The notes below the pieces were generated by a model. That model had not been told where the DNA came from. It searched no databases and saw only the letters and a list, made by a program, of their open reading frames with translations. The position numbers and the translations under genes were made by a program. Source: Miscanthus floridulus (taxonomy: Eukaryota; Streptophyta; Magnoliopsida; Poales; Poaceae). Taken from it: 64,000 nucleotides of DNA. Positions within the stretch are counted from its first letter, which is position 1, and every line of letters starts with the position of its first letter. The stretch is from contig NC_089581.1 of the NCBI RefSeq assembly GCF_019320115.1, forward strand, positions 10,727,707-10,791,706, in the 5' to 3' direction. Shown one piece after another: positions 23,526-34,880 of the stretch.

Positions 23526-24954
23526 TGCTATGGTTGAGTAGTAGGTCACGGATTCAAATCCTCAAATAGACTAAATTGGAAATGGCCGATTAAGGGCGGC
23601 CATCATTAATTTGCCAGAAGCGGACGCTATGCCTGCATATCTCTAAAAATTCAATTTCAACCGCCTCCGGAAATGCTTTGTGTAGTAGTGATATAAAGGT
23701 TTCTCCCCTTCCATCTGAGCTTTGTCTCAATTCACGTCTCATATTTTTCTTGATCCATTCTTTCTTCCCATCAGATTCATTCTCTGCTAGCCTTCATAGA
23801 GTTTTCCAAATAATAGCTTGGCAGTAGGTGTCAAAAGCATGCTAATGTAGAATATTTACCCACAAGATGAGATTATTCATGGCATCGGAGCAAGGAGCGC
23901 CAGGAAGATGTGCTCTAGAAACATTTTGGATTCATGATTTGATTGGAAGCTACGGAATGGTTGGCACGTGAATTAAAATGCTTACCATCTCAATAACATA
24001 GCTTACACACATGGCTTTCACATTCAATGGGAGCATCACATGTGAATGCTACTGTCATGAAATTGCGACTGTGATCTTTCTCTGTGATGAAATTAATAAT
24101 CATGCCACTATTTGATGCAAAGACTCAGTAGTTATTAAGTGAAATAAACAGCATGAGTCCCCTAGCTAAAATAAATCCTAGAAATATACTCTCCCTCTTT
24201 ATATTTCTTCCGTATTAATTAATGCTTGAGCGTTGAGTTCATATGTCTCCTGCCTAGCAGGGCCTTAATGTTTGCATTATTTGTGATCAAGACTTGGAGA
24301 ACATGTGCAGCATGCGACTTCTAGCCAAGCAAAAAGTACCAGCTGCACTATACTTGTTCTTTTCTCCATCACTATTTCACCAACTTTATAGATGATGATA
24401 TACTGGATACTTTGATGAGGCTAGTCCTGTGTGCTTTTATTTCTGCAAGAACTATTGCACCATCAACTGGAGGGGCCTACAAAAGGGCCAGCTCGGCCCT
24501 TATACACAGCGCGGGTCTTTTAGTTGACTACTGAGCTACTCGATGAAGTCAAGGTAGTACATAGGCCCTGCCATAAATAGTGTTTTCTTCAGTCTTGTAC
24601 CCATGTTCAAGTGTACATATAGGTCCTGCCATGGCATCAGCCCGTGCAATCAGGGTCATATCCGAATTGGAGTTTGTTGAAGCAGTAATGCTTGAAGACA
24701 TGGATATGGTGCAAGAAATAAGAGGGCTAGCTCTAGAAGTTCCTTTCATTGACACTGGAGCTAGCAAAGCCGAGAGAAACATGGAGACTTCCAATGGGTA
24801 TTTGATTCTTTAAAAAAAACATGGACGGGTAATTTGAAGGATCGAACGTTTTCATTCTTTGGGCTGTCTTGGGTGGAGCCTACATAGTGCACATATGATG
24901 AGAACTATATCATTTTAGGCTGTTTCTAAGCTGTGTTACTAGTACACATGTCCA
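23526..24954. other. Non-coding spacer
   Basis: No gene. A weak, badly mismatched relic of the target motif lies at about 23886-23907 (AGCGCCAGGAA). A 77-codon frame at 24580-24813 has no family resemblance and no conserved copy elsewhere in the window. Confidence 0.45.
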
Positions 24955-25259
24955 TAGCTGCAGCTAGCAACACATCCTGTGTGTAGCTTCAGCCTAGCAT
25001 GCACTCCACAGTTTCTTTCCTTTGTATTACTTTTTGAGACCAAGAGTGCACAACCACACAAACGGTAGCACATAGGGGCGCTAGCACCCGGTAGATTGAA
25101 TGTCATTATCAGCCCCATTGACACCAAACGGAGCACAAGCACACCCGAAAGACCCCAGAAATATGAACTCAATCACATCCTGCCATCCTAGCCTGTTTCT
25201 TCAATCATATCCTACATAATAGAGTATCAAGGAAACTAGCATGTCTTACCTTGTCGCAT
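24955..25259 (+). repeat. Class C module upstream block, split by the CACTA element
   Basis: AAGAGTGCACAACCACACAAACGGTAGCA and the following 100 bp recur near 31525, 32855, 36850 and 54735. The block is cut at 25259 by CACTA insertion, and its continuation (TGTTTCCTTTGCTAAGCTCC) is at 29861 onward. Confidence 0.6.
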
Positions 25260-25274
25260 CACTACTGGAAACAA

Positions 25275-25925
25275 AGACTTTGCCGAGTGTAAAATTCTTT
25301 GCCGAATGTCAAAAATCGGACACTCGGCAAAGATCTTCTTTGCCGAGTGCTACACTCGGCAAAGATCTTCTTTGCCGAGTGCTACACTCGACAAAGAATT
25401 GCACTCGGCAAAGATTTCTTTGCCGAGTGCCGGGCACTCGGCAAACATGGGCACTCGGCAAAGGACTTCTTTGCCGAGTGCCAGACTCTCGGCAAAATCT
25501 CTCCACTCGGCATAGGCTGCCCGCGAAACGGCGCCCTGCCACGGCCTTCTTTGCTGAGCGCCTGCGGTTAGGCACTCGGCAAAGATTTGTTTTTTTTTTG
25601 TTTTTAATTTCTTTGCCGAGTGCCCTAGATCTGGCACTCGGCAAAGATTTAATTTTTTTTAAAATTCTTTGCCGAGCGTTTCAGATCTGGCGCTCGGCAA
25701 AGAAAATTTTTTTATTTTTAAAATACTTTGCCGAGTGCCCCCTGGACGGCACTCGGCAAAGATTTAATTTCTTTTTATTATTTCTTTGCCGAGTGCTCCT
25801 GTGGATGCACTCGGCAAAGAGGAAATTTTAAAAAAAAATTAAAACATTCTTTGCCGAGTGCCTGATGGCTGGCACTCGGCAAAGACACCCTTTGCCGAGT
25901 GCCATGCCCCGGCACTCGGCAAAGT
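25275..25925. repeat. Left subterminal repeat array of the CACTA element
   Basis: More than 20 copies of TTTGCCGAGTGC / GCACTCGGCAAAG, arranged as inverted pairs separated by 10-60 bp of AT-rich DNA. Subterminal repeats of CACTA elements bind the TNPA-type protein. Translations of this array give false low-complexity frames. Confidence 0.9.
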
Positions 25926-26618
25926 TTTTTTGTTTTTTTGTTTTTGGCCTCCAATTTTTTTGTGCAGCCTTTTTAAAGCACCAGGAACTCCTAGTTATAA
26001 TTTGGGGATTTTTTGTGGTTTTTTGTTATATTTAGTTACTTTATTTCGTTTACTTGAATTTTTCCGGAAATTAGAAATTTGAACTGCACGTGGTACGAAT
26101 AATGGAGTTTAATGATTCAAAAATTGATAGTCATGTTAGTGAGTGTTATGAGAGGCCGTATCCAGGAACGGACCCGAAATTTCGGACATCTTGTTCACGA
26201 AACATGTCCGCGAAATTGCGTGTGAAGTGTTTATAAATTCTATAAAAAGCAAACGAAGTCCGAAAATCATGAAACTTGTTGAGATGTCGTGATATCATAT
26301 GTGGAGGCTATGATAAAAATTTCAGAAGATTTCGTGCACGTTGTCACGTACGATGCTTACAAACCAGGATATCTCCACATGTGATGAGTTGGACAATGTT
26401 GATAGTGATGACGAGACCTATGATCCAGCTAATTTCAATCATGAAGATTATTTCTAATACATGTAATACTATGTTTTTTGTAATTATGTTTTGTTCATTT
26501 TTGCATATATTTCTAATACATGTAATACTAAGTTTTTTGTAATTATGTTTTGTTTATTTTTGCACCTATTTCTAATTACGTCTTGTTTTTCTTTTTTATT
26601 GTAGGTGATTGAGCAAAG

Positions 26619-28786
26619 ATGGCGGGCGACCGTCATAGGTCTGTGAACTCTATTTACCAAAGACCACGCCGGTCGCAGGAGGGGGCGGAGGGGCGGCAGA
26701 GGGATCGAACAGGAGGAGGAGGACCGCTAGCCGCAGGAGGGGGCCGTCTCCTCCCACGCCACGTGAGGAGGACCGCCAGCCACAGGAGGAGGTGGCGCCC
26801 GTGGACGAGTCAGACGAGGAGTTGGTTCGGCAGACGGAGGAGGAGGAGGAGGAGGAGGAGGAGGAGGAGGGGGGGGAGGCAGCAGGCACGGGTTCCGCTT
26901 CCTCCAACTCCTCTTCAAGTGTCTACTTGCGAGGTCCCGCGAGCCTCCCACAGGTTCCACTTCCTCACCAACGCCTAGTGATTCGCCCCGAAGGATAAAA
27001 GTAAGTAACTGTATATGTTATCACCACTACTTCATATGATATGATGAAAAAAACTAATAATTTTTCTTAATTACTTATGCAGGAACTGAGTGGTTGTGTC
27101 GGGTGGTAGCGCATGGCTAGTCAACGGCATCCTGGGTCTTCTGTGCAGGCAGCACTTCCCCGGCATTGTCATGTACGCATCGAAGACGGAGCCGGCCTAC
27201 TCGTTTGACCACTACGTCGTCGCCTCCGATGCGGAGTACCCCAACAAGGCGGCGCGGGTGAATGCAGAGTTTTGGGTAAGTCTCCCTTGCACAACATTGC
27301 TCAATACGTCGCATTCATTAGACTTTTCTTGAAATAATGAATCGATACATCGCTTTTGTATGCAGACTTATTACAGATGCGAGGAGGGATTTGAGGCCAG
27401 GGCGGAACAGGCGACTACCAAAGCCTGTAAAAAAACTCGTCACCGACATGCATCACGAGGCGCGCATCCAGGCCATCGTAACCTACTACGGGTCGAAGCT
27501 TGGAGAGAGAAAAACCAAGAAAGACGCAAGAGAGATGCAGCTGACCCGGGAGCAGTACCTTAAGGTAAATGAAGAACATCAACATTGATTCAATTTGAGA
27601 TTAAGTTGGTTTAATTTGATCTTCTTATAAGTCCAATACTTAATGACGTGTAGGTGATTCCCTGGTGGTGCCAAGCGTATCCCGAGTGCTAGGCGATGAT
27701 GGTGGACAGGTGGTTCACGGAGGAGTACCTCAAGATGCACAGGGATGCTCGGGACCGTCGTTTACTGATGCAAGGTCCAGCACACCATCAAGGCAGCCGC
27801 AACCTCGCCAGATACAAACAAGCATGGGTACGCGAATTGATTTATCTATTGTCACGCTCAGTTCTGTCTGATTTCTAATCATCGTGCTGTCTTTCTCGCA
27901 GTCGGCGTCACATAGTGGCCAGGCTTGCTCGGACTTCCAGGCATGGTGTATGGCCCACAAGGGTAAGGCGACGTCTGACGTCTCCTTCAACCTGGAGGAC
28001 CCGCTCGAGGCATACATGAACCCGAGTATCCACTCCCGCATCAGTGAGTACACTGAGGTGACGAGGTCACTCCATGGGGCAGACCACGATCCGAGCACCC
28101 AGGACTTCAATGGAGAGGCCGTCATGAGGGCGGGGCAAGGCAAGAAGCATGGACGGTTTTGGCTTGGCGACGGCATCATTGACACGGCCTCTACTCCCTC
28201 TCTCTCCCAGATCCGAGCACGGAGCACGAGCGAGAGCCTGGCCATTCGCACACGGCCGACCGCTGCACAGCACCGGGTCGACGCACTCGAGGTTATTCCT
28301 GTTTTACTCGTCATACATTGATCTTTACACACCTTAATTAGCTTTGCATTACTGAAATATTGGAGTGAAATATTACAGGCCCGGCTGGAACAAGAAATGA
28401 AGGAACGTCAGGAGCTGGGGGCCCAGTTGGAGGCCGAGCGGGCCGAGCAGCAGGCCCAGGCGCAGAGGTTGATGGACATTACAGATTTTCTACAAGGGCT
28501 TGGGCAACGTATGGGCTTGTCTCTGCCATCTGGGCTGTTGGTTCCACCTCCGCCTCCACGTCCTGCAGCTGCAGCTACTCCTACGAGTATCAAAGTTTTT
28601 TACTTTCACTTGTGCTTTGCTTGTATGGCCTCTATCGTCCTAGATTAGCTATCAAAATAATCTTGTCTCACATGCAATCTTTTCTCCTTTGTGCAGTCTT
28701 CATCTGACGGTTGTTCGAATAATCCACCTCATGCACCTACGAATGATGCATCTGGGCCTTCACCACAGTCGCAGTGGCCGAGATGA
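26619..28786 (+). pseudogene. CACTA internal gene, Transposase_24-like (decayed)
   Basis: Exon-like segments with GT...AG borders lie at about 26619-26997, 27084-27272, 27366-27564, 27654-27826, 27900-28290, 28379-28587 and 28698-28786, ending at a TGA. Recognisable parts are an acidic Glu run, FPGIVMYASKTEPAYSFDHY, MHHEARIQAIVTYYG, the WW-containing AYPEC segment, and a Gln/Glu-rich coiled coil near the end. They match the plant Ptta/En/Spm domain (Transposase_24, PF03004). Frame changes in exon 1, a TAA at the exon 1 end and an in-frame TAG at about 27690 show it is broken. In active elements the product binds element ends. Confidence 0.7.
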
Positions 28787-29044
28787 GTGCATGTTGTATT
28801 TTTTACATTTGTTGTTCACTTGGTGATGGACTTGTGATGCACTTGTGGACTTTGATGGACTTGTAAACTTATTTGGATGGACTTGAGCACTTATTATTAT
28901 ATATTATGATGGATGTGATATGGGCGGATGGATGTGTGGATGGATGAGATATATATGTGATGGATGAGATATATATGTGATATATGTTTGTATGAATGTA
29001 TTTGTCATGATAGAATGCAAAAAAAAAATATTTGCCGTTTTGGG

Positions 29045-29845
29045 TCACTTTGCCGAGTGTTGCACTCGGCAAAGGACCCCTTTGCCGAGCGCAATGGTCA
29101 CAACGCTCGGCAAAGCTGGCAAAATGGATGACCAAAAAATAGATTTTTCAGCTTTGCCGAGTGCTGTGACTCTAACACTTGGCAAAGAAATTTAAAAAAA
29201 AATTAAACTTTGCCGAGTGCCTGCCGTGTTGGCACTCGGCAAAGAGTTTAAAAAAAAACTTTGCCGAGTGCCTGGAGTGGTGGCACTCGGCAAAGAAAAT
29301 TTCCAAAAAAAAATAAAAGCTCTTTGCCGAGTGCCTTCCGGGTTGACGCTCGGCAAAGAATTTTTCAAAAAAAAATAAAAAATCTTTGCCGAGTGCCTGG
29401 AGGTTTGGCACTTGGCAAAGAAAATTTTCAAAAAAAAAATAAAAGCTCTTTGCCGAGTGCCTTCCGGGTTGGCGCTCGGCAAAGAATTTTTAAAAAAAAT
29501 AAAAAAGCTTTGCCGAGTGCATGGAGAGTTGGCACTCGGCAAAGAAAATTCTCAAAAAAAAATAAAAGCTCTTTGCCGAGTGCCTCACGGGTTGGCACTC
29601 GGCAAAGAAAGTTTTAAAAAAAATTTAAAAAAATCTTTGCCAAGTGCCGGCAGGGTTGACACTCGGCAAAGTGACCGTCAACGGGACCGGCGCCGTGACG
29701 GTCGCTTTTCTTTGCCGAGTGTTTCCGGGGCACTCGGCAAAGCCTTTGCCGAGTGACCGATAAAATACACTCGGCAAAGAGTGCTTTGCCGATCAATTTT
29801 TTGCCGTGTGTGCTTTGCCGAGTGCCGCACTCGGCAAAGAACCTG
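29045..29845. repeat. Right subterminal repeat array of the CACTA element
   Basis: Same inverted-pair structure as the left array. Spacers alternate CTGGAGTGGTG-like and CTTCCGGGTTG-like sequences with A-rich linkers, so larger units of about 125 bp are repeated here. Confidence 0.9.
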
Positions 29846-29857
29846 AATCCAGTAGTG

Positions 29858-30010
29858 CATGTTTCCTTTGCTAAGCTCCACCATGGACTTAGAAGGAAAC
29901 ATAGCCTTTGGAGACTTATGGCATGGGGATGAGCAGTTTTAGGAATCGAAAACAAGTGCTGCAGCCTGACTAGCTATGTGGAAAATGTCATGTTGCTTCA
30001 TGCATGGATG
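29858..30010 (+). ncRNA. Decayed class C PHAS-like locus (site 3)
   Basis: GGGATGAGCAGTTTTAGGAA at 29926-29945 sits where other class C copies have their site: TTTCCTTTGCTAAGCTCCACC upstream and GTGGAAAATGTCATGTTG downstream match 31650-31810 and 55060-55200. Only 13 of 20 positions fit the consensus, so miRNA targeting is doubtful. Its promoter is now 4.6 kb away, left of the CACTA element. Confidence 0.4.
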
Positions 30011-30760
30011 GCCACCAATGGTTAAGGCTTGATGTACTCACTCAACAAGCAGCTGGTAGAGGGCTTCCAATCTTGCAAACCCATTGCACAATGTTGAACA
30101 TGGATTCAGGTCTTGCTTGGTGTTCCAACTCAGGACCATGGCGCAAATGTTGTACACACAATATAATTGTACCTTAGCAGCTGAGTCCATCCTTCCCTGG
30201 GCGTACATTGTGGAGTACATCCTTCTCGATGGACGTGCTCAGGCAACACGGCGTCGAGTTCTATAGCAATGGGGAGCACAGGCAGCGGCGGGGCTGCCAG
30301 GGTCTCGAGCACAAGCAGCGTCTTGAGGTTGGAGACAAGGGCAAAAGTGTCATTTCCTCCCTCTTATCTCTCTTTAAAACTAGAAATGAAGACAATAATG
30401 AGCGTGATGTCTTAATAACTAGAATTTAATAATGGTACCCAGTGGTGTAAATTGACCAATTCTATGTTTCTCGGATGTCCCACAGCGAAATTTGCCTAAT
30501 TTTTTCGACGCTATCAAATACTACTTCCATCCATGATGTATGACATATTTCGATTTGAGATGTAAAATTAAACTTTGAATGAAAAAGTAGCCAAATTATA
30601 TGCATGTTTTATCTAGTGTACAAAACTTGCACTGAATCCATATTCAAAATAAGAATTTGAAGATAATGTTGATCAATCCATAATATACTACAAAGTAAAT
30701 TAAAAGTTAATTATATTCTTGAAAAACTTCCTTGGCGCGTTTAACTTTTCTGCTCTGTCA
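30011..30760. repeat. Module DNA with a Stowaway-like relic
   Basis: 30520-30740 (CTTCCATCCATGATGTATGAC...) aligns with 46790-46970, 55650-55800 and 60030-60190, each lying just upstream of a class A promoter. It looks like an old MITE carried along by module duplication. ACCATGGCGCAAATGTTGT (30137) recurs as ACCATGGCACAAATGTTGT (33343). No coding sequence. Confidence 0.5.
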
Positions 30761-30855
30761 TATTTAATTATTGTCCTGCTCTACCTAAAAAGGACCAGAT
30801 CATCCCTCCTCTTTTCAGTTCATTACTCACTCTATTCATCACGCTAGTCCGGTCT

Positions 30856-31160
30856 CTATATATACGACATTGTAGTTACAAATGTCTCAGTAGGTGTTTT
30901 GACAATCAGACCACATCTATCAGATGTATGTGAGGAATATAATGCGTGCACGTGTTCTGGAATTGGAATGAGCGATACCAGGAACACAAATATGGCAAGA
31001 GGGAATTCTGATACCTGAGGAAGTCCCTCCCGTTGTCCTTGTTCATGGCGTACGGGAAACCTGGTGGACATACGAGCTGCAAGGCACTTGAATGATTCCT
31101 CATATAGTGGGAGTGGTCACTGATCCTATTGAGGCCCTTGTACTGCATAACTAAAGTCAA
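30856..31160 (+). ncRNA. Candidate 21-PHAS precursor, class A (site 4)
   Basis: TATA CTATATATAC at 30856-30865, then 100 bp to the site GGAATGAGCGATACCAGGAA (30965-30984), with 14 of 20 positions as in the consensus. CATCTATCAGATGTATGTGAGG lies between them, as in the other class A copies. Downstream, GCGTACGGGAAACCTGGTGGACA and GAGCTGCAAGGCACTTG match the copy at 46187, so the first 250 nt of transcript are shared. Confidence 0.6.
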
Positions 31161-31499
31161 CACTCATTGAGCATCTAGCACAGATCCCAGCAGCCATTAG
31201 CTAGGATGCAACTAATGTGGCTGCACCATGGCACCTGCCATGAGAACGGCACTGCATCGTATGTGATGCTCCATGGCCATAATGTGCCACGCTGCGTGAG
31301 CCTACCTCCCCTACGACGCGCCGTGCAATAAGTTGTTGCTAACACAGAATGAACAGCGTTGGAGTGCTTCATCATTGCGTACGTAGTTTCGAGGTGTCAT
31401 GGGTACCTTTCTATCACACACAACTATTCCTGTCCTACTATTTTTTTGGAACACGGCTACCTGTGGCGTCACGCCCATCGTCCTCTGGTGCATAGTTTC

Positions 31500-31830
31500 T
31501 TCAATGCCTTTTCTATTATTTTTTACGGTAAGAGTGGGCGCCCACAACCACACAAATGATGGCATAGGGTCAGCACCGAACAGATTTAATGTGATTGCCA
31601 GCCCCATCAACATGTAGCAGAGCATTCTCGAGTTAGCACGTGTTGCCCTTGCTATGCTTCGCCATGGACTTACGCCATGGTCCGAGCTATATATGGAGAC
31701 TTGAGAGAGCATGCATGGCATGTGAATGAGAAGCTTGAACAAAATGAGTCCTGGTGCCCGACTAGCCCTGTCGGAAATGTTATGTTGTTGCCCAACTACC
31801 CCTGTCGGAAATGTTATGTTGTTGCCATGT
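31500..31830 (+). ncRNA. Decayed class C PHAS-like locus (site 5)
   Basis: At 31722-31746 GTGAATGAGAAGCTTGAACAAAATG aligns with the class C site but only 15 of 25 positions agree. The flanks are clearly class C: CCACACAAATGATGGC upstream, GGAAATGTTATGTTG downstream, the latter duplicated in a 33-bp direct repeat (31765-31824). A TATA-like CTATATATGG (31687-31696) is only about 30 bp before the site. Confidence 0.4.
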
Positions 31831-32044
31831 TGGGGGCTCGACCTTTCTAGACTCATTAAAAAAACCTTTAGTTTCGAACATACATGCGACATCAAAAAGA
31901 GAGACATGGCCTGCCATAGTGACACATGCGAGACTTGCACCAAAGGTTCATAATATATATAGCATGTTGATACTGATAGCTGTATATTGATCCACATATT
32001 AATAAACCGTGGCATTATATCATATCAGTGCACCACTACCACAC

Positions 32045-32480
32045 TATATAAGCCTCCATTGTGAGTGCCCCTTATAGAAGGCCACGAGAATATGCAACAC
32101 ATTTTGTCTACCCAACAACTCTCATCTTATAGCTAGATGTACCTCCCTGTTCAGTCTTCTTTTTCACACGGTGTGATGGTGTGTATCTCTTTCGGAGTGA
32201 GCAGTGTCAGGACAACAAATAGCATCATGTCACAATCGTATCCATCAATAGAGTGCGGCACATGGTTCGCGCATGGACGCAATGGCACAACTTGTATGAG
32301 ATATCGTTGGGTTCACTCAGTGAAGACCACTTCATCCTCATTGTTCCATGTCATACTGACCTAGCTCCTCTGTGCGTCGTGGTCAGCGCCTCAATCCGTT
32401 GGATAATGGATAGGGCAGTGGCAGCATTCTGCACTGCTCATCAAGGATAGCTTGCAATTTTGATCTGCAGATCCAAGAAA
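32045..32480 (+). ncRNA. Candidate 21-PHAS precursor, class B (site 6)
   Basis: TATATAAG at 32045-32052 and site GGAGTGAGCAGTGTCAGGAC at 32194-32213. The leader holds CACATTTTGTCTACCCAACAA and the 3' flank GGCACATGGTTCGCGCATGG, both shared with the copy at 61073. Mismatches in the centre of the site (AGTG for GGCA) may weaken pairing. Confidence 0.55.
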
Positions 32481-33439
32481 CTTCTTGATTTGTTTTTCCT
32501 TTAGATTATAGCATGTGCGGAGATTTCAATTAGGATTATGACAGTATGTGTGGAAATCTAAGCTCAACCTGATGGAAGCAAGAATGGTGCTGTGGCACTA
32601 ATTTGTTTTCAATTGCGTGCATTGTATTTTGTTTAAAGTATTGCTCAGATCGATGCTATTAAGATGATGAGAAACTGTTTTTTTCTTTATTGTTGATTTT
32701 ACTTTACTTACTCGGTTTTTTTGCATTCTTCAGTATTCACAAATTGAATGTATAGTCTTAATTTTTTTAATCTCACAGTAATCACAAATAAAAATTGCCT
32801 CAAATGTACAAAATAAACACACATTAGACATTTGTCGTAAAATTGCCTCAAGAGTGCATATCCACACAAACGATGGTACAGGGCTGCAGGCACCTAGCTC
32901 TGCATCGACACGTGGTGGAACATTTGCAATTGGACATTATTAGAGGAGGTATAAATCCACCGCACATGTGCACAACCCCGCATATATGAACTCTCAATAT
33001 ATTTTCAGGGCCATCCCTCCATCTTTGTCTATCATATTATGAGTTGGATTTGTTAATTAATGGTAATTAAACTTGTTTAGGTCGTTGTTCTGTACTTTTC
33101 TTTTAATAAAGTTGTCTGATTTCTCTTCTTATTAGAGGATCAAGCCGGGTATTTCTTTCCATCATCTAAAAAATATTCCTATACAGTACGTAGAGTACAC
33201 GGGCTACCACCATCCATTCTGAAGTTGGCACTTATTACTTGTCTCGTATTTCCCTTGCTAAGTTTCCCTTTCTATGCAGTATAGTACACTTGGGCTGCTG
33301 CTGCTGGATCACGGGTTCATGTCCTTGCTCTTCCAATACAGAACCATGGCACAAATGTTGTGAGCTTGTACTTTGGAGCCATAGTAACTCTTTTTCATGG
33401 TGCCATATCTAGCTTATGTGGAATAGGTAGCATAGAAAG
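32481..33439. other. Module spacer, no gene
   Basis: Holds the class C upstream block again (AGTGCATATCCACACAAACGATGG near 32857) and a stretch near 33240-33400 that resembles 30050-30200. No target-like site is visible here, so a class C copy may have lost it. Confidence 0.45.
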
Positions 33440-34621
33440 AATCTTCACATATATGCAAGTGCAATGAAATTAAGAGTCATCTGTGGAATCCTAGTCGAAG
33501 GTTCGTCAAAAATTAAAATCTCAGAGCACATGCTATAATCTGAAGGAAAAACAAATCGAGAAATTTCTTGGATTTGCAGATCGAAGTTACAAGTTATCCC
33601 TGTTCGGTATATATCCAATGTTATTGTCGAAGCGAATGTGAATCCTTGGGGCACATCCTTTTGTTGCAGCTCGTGGCCCCACTAGGTTTCCCGCACACGC
33701 CTTGCATGATCTCCTCAGACGTGAGTGAAGAGAAGAGGAATGATCAACGTGATTTGTATTGATATTGAGCTGTCATTTATGCAAGTTACAAGGAGCTGCA
33801 GGAAGCCGTGACTCATTCTACATCAGATATGTGCACGCTGTGGCGACAGACGTAGGATGCAGGCGAGAGACTCGGATTTTGCAGGTGGAGTTGCCCGATA
33901 TTCCCACCATTGGAGCACGTTCTCTGACTGCTCAACAGTGAGGATGCCTATTTGCCATCTTTGTTTTCCTGATACCTCCCATTCCAAGTCCAAACATACA
34001 TTATTCCTCCCATACACTACTAGAGAACAGACTTTAGAACGATGTCCCAATTTAGCATTAGCCTCGGTATTTTTTGTCCCCGGGACTAAAGGACCTTTAG
34101 CCCCGGTTGGTAATACCAACCGGGACTAAAGGTTCCTTTACTCCCGGTTGGAGCCACCAACCGGGACTAAAAAGTCCTCCAACCTTTAGTCCCGGTTGGT
34201 AATACCAACCCGGACTAAAGGTACACCCTTTAGTCCCGGTTGGTAACACCAACCCGGACTAAAGGACCCTTTAGTCCCGGTTGGTAACACCAACCGGGAC
34301 TAAAGGTCCCCCGATGGGTTAGTTCAAAAGGAAAGCATCCCATCCATAGATATGTGTTGTGTAGGTGGGGTGGTAAGCTCCGCGCGAGACAGTGCATAAG
34401 GTCTTGGGCTGGGAGGATCTTTAGTCCCGGTTATAGCAAACCGGGACTAAAGGTCCCCACCTTTAGTCTCAGATTCCTAGTCCCGGTTGGGAAACCGGGA
34501 CAAAAGCCCTTTCCCAACCGGGACAAAAGCCACGTTGTGCAGTAGTGATACATCTGATAGATATGTGGTCTTAGCTTGTTCTCAAGATGTATATAATGAG
34601 CCATCAACTGTGTATATATAG
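33440..34621 (-). ncRNA. Candidate 21-PHAS precursor on the minus strand, best site, split by a CACTA element
   Basis: The minus strand reads GGAATGGGAGGTATCAGGAA at 33966-33985, 19 of 20 positions of the recalled target core; the one change would give a G:U pair. Reading leftward it continues AACAAAGATGGCAAATAGG and, further on, GTGCGGGAAACCTAGTGGGG, both as in class A transcripts. Its promoter, with TATA at 34612-34621 (minus strand CTATATATAC) and the leader CACATATCTATCAGATGTA, is right of the 533-bp CACTA element at 34015-34547. Without that element the TATA-to-site distance is about 93 bp, as in the other class A copies. Expected cleavage is between 33976 and 33975. Confidence 0.7.
34015..34547. 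mobile_element. Short non-autonomous CACTA element (533 bp)
   Basis: It begins CACTACTAGAGAAC and ends GTGCAGTAGTG, with 3-bp target duplication ATA at 34012-34014 and 34548-34550. Inside are inverted copies of TTTAGTCCCGGTTGGTAATACC and its complement. No coding sequence. It sits in the 5' leader of the minus-strand PHAS-like locus. Confidence 0.9.
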
Positions 34622-34880
34622 GGAGGGAAGTATCAGGGTGAATAGAGAGGGAAGAAATAGTCAGGTCCTTTTCAATGGAGCTTTTATTTTCCAGGTGTTT
34701 ATTAATATCAGAGACAATTCGACTCCTAATGCATTTTAGGAGAGAGAATAACGCGGCTTGAGTGCTTGACCTAAAAAAAAGACATGTCAAACGGTGCTGT
34801 AGAACACCACTTGAAAATGGTGACTCGTATATAAGCACATCCCAGATAGAAGTCTAGTTTTCCAAATACTTAGAAGAACT
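34622..34880 (-). promoter_or_regulatory. Upstream region of the minus-strand PHAS-like locus
   Basis: On the minus strand, GGACCTGACTATTTCTTCCCTCTCTATTCACC matches the CCTGGTTATTTCTTCCC...TATTCATC block upstream of plus-strand class A promoters, so an inverted module copy lies here. The conserved part is about 34625-34690; the rest to 34880 is unrecognised. Confidence 0.5.

Larger units (their letters stand above)
25260..29857 (+). mobile_element. CACTA (En/Spm) DNA transposon, 4.6 kb
   Basis: It begins CACTACTGGAAACAAAG and ends with the matching inverted ATCCAGTAGTG. A 3-bp target duplication CAT flanks it (25257-25259 and 29858-29860), as expected for CACTA. Both subterminal regions are packed with TTTGCCGAGTGC and its complement GCACTCGGCAAAG (25275-25930 and 29045-29845). 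The interior carries a decayed first ORF of the Transposase_24 type but no sign of the TNPD-like transposase, so it is non-autonomous. Confidence 0.95.

Noticed and set aside
23886..23907. Weak target-like motifs here, near 22056 and at 58923-58942
   Set aside because: Only about 12-13 positions agree with the consensus and the centre is badly mismatched. They may be relics but I do not count them.
24580..24813. 77-codon frame with a plausible composition
   Set aside because: No homology recognised, no conserved copy in other modules, no promoter or splice evidence.
26792..26998. Glu-rich 68-codon frame as a separate gene
   Set aside because: It is exon 1 of the decayed CACTA internal gene; the (GGA)n run inflates its length.
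25275..29845. Many short repeated inverted words with regular spacing, CRISPR-like at first sight
   Set aside because: Repeats occur in both orientations, spacers are A-rich and similar, and they are bounded by CACTA ends with a 3-bp duplication. They are transposon subterminal repeats in a plant genome.
34080..34510. Repeated AGTCCCGGTTGG units as a CRISPR or satellite array
   Set aside because: They are inverted pairs inside a 533-bp CACTA element with ATA duplications.
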